This document shows, in pieces, positions 55,201-64,000 of a DNA stretch of 64,000 bases; position 1 is the stretch's first letter, and the number at the start of each line of letters is the position of its first letter. This DNA comes from Henricia sp. BOLD:AAB3569 (Eukaryota > Echinodermata > Asteroidea > Spinulosida > Echinasteridae): assembly GCA_037783545.1 (NCBI GenBank), contig JBBELK010000011.1:124001-188000 (forward strand), in the 5' to 3' direction. The notes beneath the pieces are model-generated. The model was not told the DNA's origin. It searched no databases and saw only the letters and a program-made list of their open reading frames with translations. The position numbers and the translations under genes were made by a program.

Positions 55201-58200
55201 GGGAATCCCCTTGCTCTTCACGAAAGAATGCTCTTGGATCTTTAAAGTGCGTTAACGTTACCTAACACTCTGGACCAATGACTTTACATCCCTTCCGAAG
55301 GATGGAGCAAGTGTGATTGATTACCTTGCTCAAGGGCACAGGTACCACAGCCGGGGGGAGGTTCGAACCCACATCCCTAAGTCCATATAATTTTTAAAAA
55401 CCATAATATTTTGACGGTTCTACCCTTAATCCTTAATAATGAAATTCTTTTGAACTGACTACATTTGACAGGAGGTATTTGGACTTAAATCTATTTTAAT
55501 TTTGACATTTTGACAGACTCTGACCTGGTATTGGTAAATCTCGTGGCCGAGTGGACCCTGTGCAGAGTAGCAATGCATCATGGTCTAGTAGAAGCTGCCG
55601 AGGGCTGATGGAATCGCCAACGTTAGCATTAGTTACAAACTGGATACCCTCATCTTGCATCAGCTTAACACGACGCTGAACAACCTGTAATGACAAAAAG
55701 ACCAATGCTTATCAACCTATTGACCCCCTTTTTTTCACCCCCGCCAGGATTTTTAAAATTAAATTTGGCATATGTTTGAGGCCTTCGTGTTTGACAACAA
55801 CAGAGATCTGTCAATTGCAGGTATCATGACCACAGACAAAAATATTGAATGAGCGTCCGCACCACCTCCTCCCCCCACCCCCCTCCGCCCTACGCCCTAC
55901 GCCCCCGATCTCAAGCCATCGGCTGCCACCCACCTATGTATCTCAATGTTTAGGTGAAAGACACTTGTAAGCTTCATACTCACATCTTTGCCAAGTTTCA
56001 TGGTTGGTATCCCATACATCAGCAGCCCTCCAATCCTATCATTCCGTTCATAAACCGTCACCATGTGACCAGCTTTATTCAGCTGAGCTGCGCCCGCGAG
56101 ACCCGACGGCCCACTACCAATGATTGCGACTGTCTTGACTGTACGGAATATGGGTGGGCGCGGTTTCATCCAGCCTTGCTCAAAGGCGTGGTCAATGATT
56201 GCGTTCTCAATGTTCTTGATTGTCACTGCTGGAGCATTGATGCCAAGAACACAAGCTCCCTGCAACAAAGGAAAGAAAAATGGAATGCTAAGTAATAATA
56301 TAATTAAGTGGATATTTAGACAGCACATATTATTACCCCTGGTCATTGGGTTCCTAATAGCATTCCTTAAAGACCAATACATGATTTGCAGTTATCAAAA
56401 ATTTTACATCATGAGCTGACAAGAAAAAATTTACTAAAACTGTTGATTGCAATAAATAACAAATGCCACATCTTTTTTGTTTCTGTGTAAAATGGTACCT
56501 TTGTGGGAGAAATTGCCAACGGATGGTGGTTTTTAAAAAAGTTGTCTGCAGACAACGTTTTTACCATTCATTCATACGAAAAAACATGCATGGATTTTTC
56601 AGGTTCTCTGAAGTATTATTACTGCATCTATGTTGCTAAAGTTTTTCTCGACACAGGCTTATAGTTTACAAGTGGAAATAACGCTGTTTTTAACAGTTTA
56701 CCAATCATGTACTGCATCTTTAATTGAACCTTCTCAGTTCCCCAAGGAGTATACAGCCCTGGCAGCCTAATAGGCGCTCATGAGATAATCAAAACAAACT
56801 AGGGCATACCTTCTCAACAATTAAAAGGAATTTATAAAGCAATATAGTTGTACCTCGCAGGGAGCAGGGCAAGCCCTACCAGTGAATTCTGGGAAGTTGT
56901 TGGTTACTTCCAACCTCTCGAGGGCGTCCTTCCATTGATTTTTGAAAACGAGGTCATTCCATGAAGGTATGATGTTACCGAGAGGGCAGCCGGTGTGACC
57001 TTGGCAGAATGGAGTGCCACAGTCCATACACCTGGCAATACACAACATTAGTTAATAGAAAAACTCCAACGAATTCATTCTTGTTTCAATTCTATCAGGG
57101 GCCGTCCAAAGTTGTCAACATTTTCACAGAACTAACAAAGCGTAGGAAGAGGATGGATGGGTTAAAGGCTGCGTAGGACTTTATATGCACTGTAAAATGT
57201 TGACATTTCACGGTAGTGACAAAAAATGTTTATAAGTAGTATTTCGGGGGGAAGGAGGAGGATTTCGAAAAATACTACGTTCTGTAGAATCGTGAAAATG
57301 TTGACAACTTTGGACAGCCCCTTATACAAAATATGATAAATCCTTGTGGTCATTTCATCGTTAATGGTCTTAGAAGGCATTACAATAACATTGACAAGAC
57401 AACCACCATACCTCGCTGCCTGTGTGCGTAACTCCTTCTTGATTGACTTATGGTCATAAATCTCGTTCCAATCCTTGATGCGTACTGCAACCTTCCGATA
57501 TGGGTGGTTGTTCCTCTTGTATTTCACAAATCCTCTGGAATAAAAACCAAAACATTTCTAGCAGTCCAAAACGTCTGCTTCTGATTTTCTTGTAATGTTA
57601 CCAACACAAGGGAAGTATTCTAGGAGAGGGGTATGGCATTTCACTTGTTATGTGGAAGTAACTTTTTAAGGTGTTTGCAAATTGCTGGCAAATATAAGAT
57701 CCATGTATATGAGTCTTTCCACAGTAAAGGGGGCATTTTGGCAACACAGACCATATTTTGTCTGGTCTCAAAATAAAAGAACTAAGTTTAAGTTGTTCTG
57801 AAGAGATAACTTAGGCCCAAAAAAGGGTTACAAATAGTGTGACAACATGCCTTTCTAGAAAACCTGTGTACAAACTTTCAATATACGCTCGTAACCGGGA
57901 CGGCCTAAAATGTAACAGTTTCCGTACCGGTTACGAGCGTACATGTATATTGGAAATTTGTACACAGGGTTTTTAGAAAGGCATGTTGTCACATTATTTG
58001 TAACCCTTTTTGGGCCAAAGTTATCTCTTCAGAACAACTAAAAATTATTTCTTTTATTTTGAGACCAGACAAAGGTATTTCCTCAAAAATATGGTCTGTG
58101 TTGGCAAAATGCCTCCTTTACCGTGGAAACAACAAATATAACACATATTTGTTTAAAATCTGGTTTGAAACCCCAGAACATGTAACCCTAGAACTGAATC

Positions 58201-61200
58201 AGAGGCTGTTGGACGAGTCAAAATTTTACGCGATCTTGTGTTTTTACCAAGAATAGTAAAACACCATTCAATTGTAATACACACCATATGAGATTTTGAA
58301 AACTGATTATTTTTTTATAAATCAAACCATATTTTTTTTAATATAAATGCATTTTTTTTGGGCAAAACAGCTTTATGAAATTAGCCCGTTCGTTTCAGAC
58401 ATACCTCGTTTTATCCAGGATCTTCTCCAGATTTCTCTTGTCCATCTCAGCATCAGGAATGGCCTCCTCAATGTCAATCACCTTGGGTTCTGTATTCCTA
58501 TTGGTTGATTCCTCTCCATTGATACTCAGGGAATCATTGTGATTGGCTAATCCATTCTGAGCATCGATGCCATTGGTCAACTGCTGGTGGGGTAACTCCG
58601 CCTCTTTCTGCCTGGCAAGGATCTGGGCTTTTGTTTTGATGAGCACTTCTCTGTATTGATTAGGGAAAACCTGCAAAAAAAAGACATCTTTATCTTAAAT
58701 ACAAACTTTAAAAAAAATAAAATTTGTTAATATATATGCTTCTTTTTAAAAGACTTTACACACAATTAATGTTGTGTTAGCTCTTTGAATGAAGAAATGT
58801 GTTCCGAATCTGATTCCTCATTTCCAAATCCATAATAAGCCTTTCTTCATTTGAAAGACATCATACAGTGAAAACTTCTTACCTTAAATCTCAAAGTTAA
58901 AAGTGTAACTCTTTAACTACAGAATTTTTTCAAGGTCTCTGACGTTTGTTTGTGTGTGTGTAAAGGTGAGCCGGCCGGAAGTAGACATTTCTTGAGCCGC
59001 TATGAGCGGCTTACCATAGTAAAAGAGTTAAGCATTAATGATTGGTTTGAGTTATGCTTTGAAAAGAATCTATTTTTGATTTCAACATGGTTTTTGAGTT
59101 GTCCAAGTTTGTCTAAGAGGATTCCCTGTACTATTAGACAGTCAATCCCTGAAAGTTCCACCCACCTTGACAAAATGCTGCACCTCACGGTCCCAATTTG
59201 CAAGGACTTCAGCAGCCACGTTTGAACCAGTCAGCTCAACAAACCGCTGCAGTTGCTCTTTGATGAATGTCACATCGATTGCCTTGGTAACGGGTTGAAG
59301 AGTCACTGATTCCTTGTTACAGAGGATGGAAAACTGTTTGGATCTAGAAAAAAGAATATAATTAGGTTTTGAAGGCTTCATCTCTTTCCCCTCCCGCATC
59401 TCTCTGAAACTATGAAATGTAGTTCATATACTTCATATATGGGGCCAATTTCATGGCGCTGTTTAGCACAAAAATTTGCGTAGCACAGAATTTGTTTGCT
59501 TTGTAAAATGGGTTAACAGCCAAAATTGTATGTCAAAATTGTTTTTTTTAGTAAGAGTAGCAGAATATAAGTAAATACACGATTTTGGCTGGCAACCCAT
59601 TTTTTAAATATAAAGCAAATCATTTGTGGTAAGCAAATTTTTGTGCTAAATTTTCTCCTGTTGGTCCCTGGTCAGAGAAAAGTCTTGATATAAATAATTG
59701 TTTATTAATCAACTTGTACCTACCTATCCAGAACATATGCAATGCCACCGGACATTCCAGCAGCAAAGTTACAGCCTGTTGGTCCTAGGATAATGGCTCG
59801 CCCACCGGTCATGTACTCACAGCCGTGATTCAGCACCCCTCCCCTCGCCCCATCACCGTGCCTTTCACCCCCACCTACCTATCCAGAATGTATGCAATGC
59901 CACCGGACATTCCAGCGGCAAAGTTACAGCCTGTTGGTCCTAGGATAATGGTGCGCCCACCGGTCATGTACTCACAGCCGTGATTCAGCACCCCTCCCCT
60001 CGCCCCATCACCGTGCCTTTCACCCCCACCTACCTATCCAGAATGTATGCAATGCCACCGGACATTCCAGCGGCAAAGTTACAGCCTGTTGGTCCTAGGA
60101 TAATGGTGCGCCCACCGGTCATGTACTCACAGCCGTGATTCAGCACCCCTCCCCTCGCCCCCTCACCCTGCCCCTTTCACCCCCACCTACCTATCCAGAA
60201 CGTATGCAATGCCACCGGACATTCCAGCGGCAAAGTTACAGCCTGTTGGTCCTAGAATAATGGCGCGCCCACCGGTCATGTATTCACAGCCGTGATTACC
60301 GACACCCTGCAATGAACAAAGACATGCATTAATACAATGGTTGCGAGATTCTAGAATAAAAGAACCACTGTTGAACCAATGGCTTTCACATTAAGTGCAG
60401 AAACACACATTAACAATGCCTCTTAAACTCCTTGTTTAAGGTTAGTGTTTGCATGAAGGCCTTTTTCTTCGACTGATCGCAAGCCTTTTATTTAGAACCA
60501 TCACTTCTCCTCATAAAATTATGCATTAAACATATAGGCCTACTTCCTGCTTGTGAAAAACTATTAAAGGGCAGAAAACCAATGCAATATTTGCCATTTG
60601 GTATGCCTAATCACAATTGAAAAGATACAACCGAACTTGGGATGAGAGAAAAAAATCATATGGGCCTCATCAGACCTCTGACTCTCTGGGCAGATGCTCT
60701 ATCAGCTGAGCTATAAGGCTCAGTGGTGTAATTATCAAGGTTTCTTAACAAACCCATTTTTATCTCAGCATAGGAGAAACAGTATCTGACCACATCATCT
60801 ATAGACCCTTTGCACCGGCAGCCATGACAGAGGGCAGGTTTTCATATTTAAATGATGTGACAATAGATCCACAAAGTGCCTACTCGTGCATTATGCACGG
60901 TGACAATGTGACTGCCCCCTGTCATGGCCGCACATGCAAAGGGTATATTCATTACCTCACAAACTGCAGTAGCACCAGAGTTCCGGACACAGAATCGTTC
61001 AGCGGCAACACCCCTAAAGTACGCTGACCCACTTGTAGCCCCATACAGACAGACATTGCCAACGATGATATTCTCCTCTGACATAAAATCATCGGCCATG
61101 TCCTTTGGTGGGTAGACAACTACAGTACCGCCAGAAAGACCCTAAAGAAAAATTAAGCATTTTGGTTTATAACAGAACTGTTTACTTCACGCAGACTTAG

Positions 61201-63882
61201 AAGTTTGACGGACGGAAATTAGATGCTGAATAAAAACCAAGGAATTATTGTCGTGAAACGTCCTCAAACCTTCCTATAAATCATTGAGTGTGTATTATCC
61301 CAATAATACACAATATCCCAATAAAAGGTTATTAGGGAGACACCTTAGGAATAAAAATGGGGTATTAGGGGGACATCTGGAATTAGGGAGACATTTTCGG
61401 TGTCTCCCTAGTTTTCATAAATTCATTACAAACGTTAGGGCGCAAACCTGATTTATTAGGGCACAAACCGGACTTATTAGGGCACAAACCATTAATGTTT
61501 CAAATTCCAGTTCGTTAGCTTTAGGTAAAAAAAAAGATAAGTGACATTAGAGTTTTGTGTACGTTTCTATGGAAAAGTCTCCTTACGTACCCATTACTGG
61601 TTTCACAAAAGTTAAGACGAGTTCAATGAGTCCTAATTCCCATACCAACTTCCTAAGATGTGTCTTTGCGCTTTGTGAAATCGGCCCCTGGTCATACTGT
61701 ATTTCAGCCATACTCACCTTTCCAACATAATCATTTGAATCCCCTTCCAACTCCACATACACGCCGTGAGCCAGGAAAGCACAGAAGCTCTGTCCAGCTG
61801 ATCCGCGAAGCTTAATCTCGATTGACTTGTCTGGTAAACCCTCATCACAAAATTTCCTGTTGTGAAAAAGTTGAAGATAGAAATTTCAATTGGCATAAAT
61901 ACCAAGAGCTTGAGTACAGATATTAGAAAAAAAATCCTTATGGAGTTAACAATAGAATTATAGAATTTAAAAAGATCCTATTTCAAGTGCCCTTATAAAA
62001 AGCTAATGAAATTGGTGTTTTGATTATAAAAGGAGAGCTCTTCCTTCCCCCTTACCAAAAAAAACATCATGCCCCCGTTGTGCCAACCACCGAAATGAGA
62101 TTTGAGGTTGGAAAAACTGCATGTATAAAATGCTTTGGGGGAATTTGTGTGTCAAGCTCCAAAGTGCTGTGCTATTTCTTTGGCCCAGTCTACTTTGAAA
62201 AGCTTGGAGATGCCAATGATAAAAAAGTTACCAGGCAATTCTTTAAACACACCATGCAACGCACTCACTGAACATACAACTTTCAATTCTAAAGCAGATA
62301 GCTTACTCAACTTACTTTGCAATGTGGAAACTCAGAGTGGTGGCAAAGGCTCGACTCTGGCTCGTGATTTCCATGTTTAGGGAAACATGCTTGGTCTTTC
62401 CATCTATTACATCTTGTGCTGCTTCTATTAACTTGTTATCCTGTGAATTACAGACATGTCAAACAAATGTATTAATTTATGCCCAAGACCCCTGGAAGAA
62501 GTACACTACTGGCAATAAGTTAGGGATATTGTGGGGTGTATGCAGATATTTTATTGAGGGTATGCATTCCGCTTGAATGATTTTGTATATGATTAAACAA
62601 TTGCATGACAGACACACCTTGTCATCTTTGTAGGAAAAATGCTACTGTGTACTGTACGCGCACGCACACCCTGGAAAATGTTCCAAACACGTGCTGCTCG
62701 AAATTGTTTTCGATATACAGCGCAGCCGATGCGCATCAAACAAATTTAGGCTTAAGATCTTGTCGCACGTGAAAATTTGTAGGAACGTCATTGAGAGTGA
62801 TCAATAGGTGAAAACAATCATTTGAAGAAAAAAATTCCAAAATTGACAACATACCAACATTCCTAACTTATTGTGAGTACGGTACAAAAAGATCAGTTTT
62901 AACTGCAAAAGGTAATACAGGATAAAGAACGATTCTTGCTCATAAAACAAACGATTTTGATGACCAACCATGAAACCTTATACAGCATTAGTACCTACCA
63001 GACGGTTTTCCAGTTCAAAATTCTGCCTGACGCTTCCCCCCGTGGTGTTGACTCCTTCTCGCATCTCATCCCCTCGTTTTAAGATCTTCCCAAAGTCTAA
63101 AAGACGACACTTCTCATTGGCTAGTTGCTTAGCAACAGCCAGTTTGTCGGCTCGTCCAATCATTTCTTGGAATGTACGGAATCCCAACTCTGCCATGTGC
63201 TGCCGGACCTCCTCGGCAAGCATGAAGAAAAAATTGATGACGTACTCTGGTTTGCCTTCAAACTTCTTACGCAACTCAGGGTCCTGTCATTACAGAAAGT
63301 GAAAAATGACCCTAAAAATACAGCAATATTATGCAAGAAAATTGTGACCATCTAGCACAAAACCAATCACATGGGTACATTTTTGAAAAATCAGATTTTG
63401 GGCCCTCCTGTATAGGGAACCCTGAGCTAAATTTTTTATTCCAAACACGATGGGGGAATACCTGTTTATGTCGTGATGTAAGAGATTGTTCTGACGCATT
63501 TTTTATTTCCAAGAAATTTTGTCATGGAATATATGCTACAACTTCTCAATTTATTTTTTTTTTTGTAGGATATTATTAAAAAATAGTGAAAAATTGACAT
63601 TTTGTCTCGCTTTAAACACTAAAATCCGAATCTCTATTCGGCTGTGACTTTTCTACTGTGTTTTCTACTGGAGAGTCACAATTTAGCACTACGTAAAAGT
63701 ACATTTTGTTTGAAATTTTAATATTTAAGTGAGTAAACATTATCTGACCTGCGTTGCCACGCCAACAGGGCAAGTATTAAGATGACATTTCCTCATCATG
63801 ATGCATCCTAAAGCGATAAGTGGCGCAGTGGAGAACGCAAACTCATCAGCTCCAAGGAGGGCAGCAATCACGACATCGCGAC
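52291..63882 (-). CDS. Glutamate synthase (GOGAT), fused large+small subunit, C-terminal 986 codons; 5' part beyond window
   Basis: Makes glutamate from glutamine and 2-oxoglutarate with NAD(P)H. Exons (high to low): 63882-63749, 63283-62999, 62440-62316, 61856-61718, 61141-60956, 60306-60191, 59343-59166, 58670-58405, 57534-57412, 57031-56854, 56259-55984, 55684-55525, 55025-54862, 54359-54192, 53311-53041, 52481-52291, all in phase. Domains in order: end of the FMN/3Fe-4S synthase domain ([19 protein letters not shown]), GXGXG structural domain ([40 protein letters not shown]), a linker, then the GltD-like part: cysteines for 4Fe-4S ([20 protein letters not shown]), FAD loop [15 protein letters not shown](P) loop [12 protein letters not shown], and the closing [13 protein letters not shown]. 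Ends QQVIECVA. The fused form is that of invertebrate, fungal and plant NADH enzymes. The exon at 60306-60191 is followed by three extra tandem copies. Confidence 0.95.
52670..52985. repeat. 100-bp tandem repeat, about 3 copies, in last GOGAT intron
   Basis: GAACACAACCTGAGAACACT and variants start at 52693, 52793 and 52892. Flanking words GGGCGGTCTGTTCTTGACA and TGTCAAGAACAGACCACCC at the outer edges are inverted, suggesting a transposon whose interior has been tandemly expanded. Confidence 0.85.
53424..53652. mobile_element. MITE with AAGCTGTTTAGCAG / TTTATGACATTGGCCCCTGG ends
   Basis: Shares TTTGCTTTATAAAAATGGG with 12428-12560 and its right end with 59443-59677 and 18966-19135. Confidence 0.6.
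55120..55375 (-). mobile_element. tRNA-derived SINE (GTGGCCGAGTGG family), reverse
   Basis: Reverse of 9480-9775: CCAAGGATTCCTCAAAAGTG, GGGGAATCCCCTTG, CTTGCTCAAGGGCACAGGTA and B box GGTTCGAACCCAC (reverse). Lies in a GOGAT intron in the sense orientation. Confidence 0.75.
56367..56723. mobile_element. TTAA MITE, copy 4
   Basis: Ends TTAAAGACCAATACATGATT and AATCATGTACTGCATCTTTAA, TTAA at both ends. A solo right end of this variant lies at 10488-10510. In a GOGAT intron. Confidence 0.82.
57097..57322. mobile_element. MITE with AGGGGCCGTCCAAAGTTGTC ends
   Basis: Ends AGGGGCCGTCCAAAGTTGTC and GACAACTTTGGACAGCCCCT. Fragments at 12590-12740 and 17425-17525. Confidence 0.88.
57715..58130. mobile_element. 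Palindromic MITE with TTTCCACAGTAAAGG ends
   Basis: Arms of about 200 bp: TTTCCACAGTAAAGGGGGCA / GCCTCCTTTACCGTGGAAA, AACATGCCTTTCTAGAAA / TTTAGAAAGGCATGTT, and a central CGCTCGTAACCGG / CCGGTTACGAGCG hairpin. Half copy at 16850-17082. Confidence 0.88.
58905..59033. mobile_element. AACTCTTTAACTACAG MITE, copy 2
   Basis: Ends GTAACTCTTTAACTAC and ATAGTAAAAGAGTTAA; body matches 14790-14935. Confidence 0.55.
59443..59677. mobile_element. MITE with GGCCAATTTCATGGCGCTG left end
   Basis: Inner arms AGCACAAAAATTTGCGTAGC and AGCAAATTTTTGTGCTAAA; ends in GGTCCCTGGTC. Confidence 0.65.
59724..60306 (-). repeat. GOGAT exon in four tandem copies, 155-157 bp period
   Basis: The exon edge CTATCCAGAA(C/T) starts at 59724, 59879, 60034 and 60191. 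Only the 60191-60306 copy has the full exon start and a plausible acceptor. The three others keep about 107 of 116 exon bases and the donor, but their upstream joint is a G-rich tract (CACCCCTCCCCTCGCCCC on the plus strand) without a pyrimidine tract and one base out of phase, so they are best read as non-functional exon copies in the next intron. Confidence 0.92.
60655..60722 (-). other. tRNA-like head, reverse (SINE or tRNA pseudogene)
   Basis: Reverse strand: TATAGCTCAGCTGATAGAGC then ATCTGCCCAGAGAGTCAGAG, ending GATGAGGCCC; no B box. Same family as 21338-21478. Confidence 0.5.
60800..60947. mobile_element. MITE with TATAGACCCTTTGCA ends
   Basis: Ends ATAGACCCTTTGCACCGG and CACATGCAAAGGGTATA; arms pair through GCCATGACAGAGGGCAG / CTGCCCCCTGTCATGGC. 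Ends within a few bases of the donor of GOGAT exon 61141-60956. Confidence 0.8.
61300..61520. repeat. TTAGGGAGACA / TTAGGGCACAAACC short repeat cluster
   Basis: TTAGGGAGACA twice, TTAGGGGGACA once, the reverse TGTCTCCCTA once, then three TTAGGGC(G/A)C(A)AACC words. Same construction as 185-480. Confidence 0.6.
61600..61690. mobile_element. GGTTTCACAAAAG...GAAATCGGCCCC MITE copy
   Basis: Reverse of the 13078 and 22213 elements: GTTAAGACGAGTTCAATG, CTAAGATGTGTCTTTGCG and GTGAAATCGGCCCCTGGTC. Confidence 0.7.
62501..62884. mobile_element. MITE with GTACACTACTGGCAATAAG ends, uninterrupted
   Basis: Ends CAATAAGTTAGGGATATTGT and CCTAACTTATTGTGAGTAC. Contains the sequence that is split by a TTAA MITE at 16040-16620. 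Fragment at 14260-14340. Confidence 0.75.
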
Positions 63883-63947
63883 CTACGAATTGAAACGATG
63901 AAAAGCCAAGTAACAACCATTATTAGTTTACACAATGTGGTCAGTAT

Positions 63948-64000
63948 AGACCGTATCGAATAGCCGCCATCTTGTGGGGCAGTTTCTTTGTTCCTTGAGG
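63948..64000. mobile_element. MITE with ATAGACCGTATCGAATAGC ends, cut by window end
   Basis: ATAGACCGTATCGAATAGCC then GCCATCTTGTGGGGCAGTTT matches 50006 and the right end of 4531-4660. Confidence 0.8.

Noticed and set aside
1-64000. CRISPR array, bacterial operons or prophage
   Set aside because: All coding content is intron-split eukaryotic; the regular repeats are satellites or minisatellites without unique spacers.

Overview
The window is intron-rich animal DNA, AT-rich and crowded with short inverted-repeat transposons (MITEs), tRNA-derived SINEs, LINE pieces and satellites. The gene content (a complete FANCA, a single-chain glutamate synthase, two unrelated sulfotransferases) and a LINE that carries a 2A peptide fit an invertebrate deuterostome, most likely an echinoderm. 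The species call is inference.

Layout. (1) 721-2440, plus strand: a two-exon galactose 3-O-sulfotransferase of the GAL3ST family. (2) 2441-4695: repeats only. (3) 4696-25293, minus strand: a complete Fanconi anemia group A (FANCA) gene. I reconstructed 36 exons in consistent splice phase, giving 1430 codons plus stop, close to the human length; one intron uses a GC donor. (4) 25294-26544: the FANCA upstream region. (5) 26545-41401: a 14.9 kb imperfect palindrome. Each arm has a short terminal minisatellite, then an array of a ~188-bp satellite (22 copies left, 8 right), then several kb of arm sequence, meeting at a 32-bp spacer near 36250. Three nested transposons sit in one arm or the other, and in each case the opposite arm preserves the empty site. 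(6) 41435-48826, plus strand: a complete six-exon cytosolic sulfotransferase (SULT family) whose ATG lies 33 bp from the palindrome edge. Its 5.5 kb first intron holds a nearly full-length CR1/L2-like LINE (minus strand), itself inserted in a MITE. (7) 48827-52290: MITEs and a 30-bp tandem repeat. (8) 52291-63882, minus strand: the C-terminal 986 codons of a fused glutamate synthase (GOGAT), 16 exons, with its 5' part beyond the window. One of its exons is present in four tandem copies.

The genes are ordinary housekeeping or metabolic genes with no sign of a shared pathway: FANCA (DNA crosslink repair), GOGAT (glutamate synthesis), and two PAPS-dependent sulfotransferases, one Golgi-type and one cytosolic. 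The unusual material is the repeat architecture: the satellite-bearing palindrome beside the SULT promoter, the datable nested insertions, the 2A-bearing LINE, and tandem duplication of exon edges in FANCA and GOGAT. Exon joins were inferred by eye from GT/AG sites, phase and protein similarity recalled from memory. No alignment or search was run.
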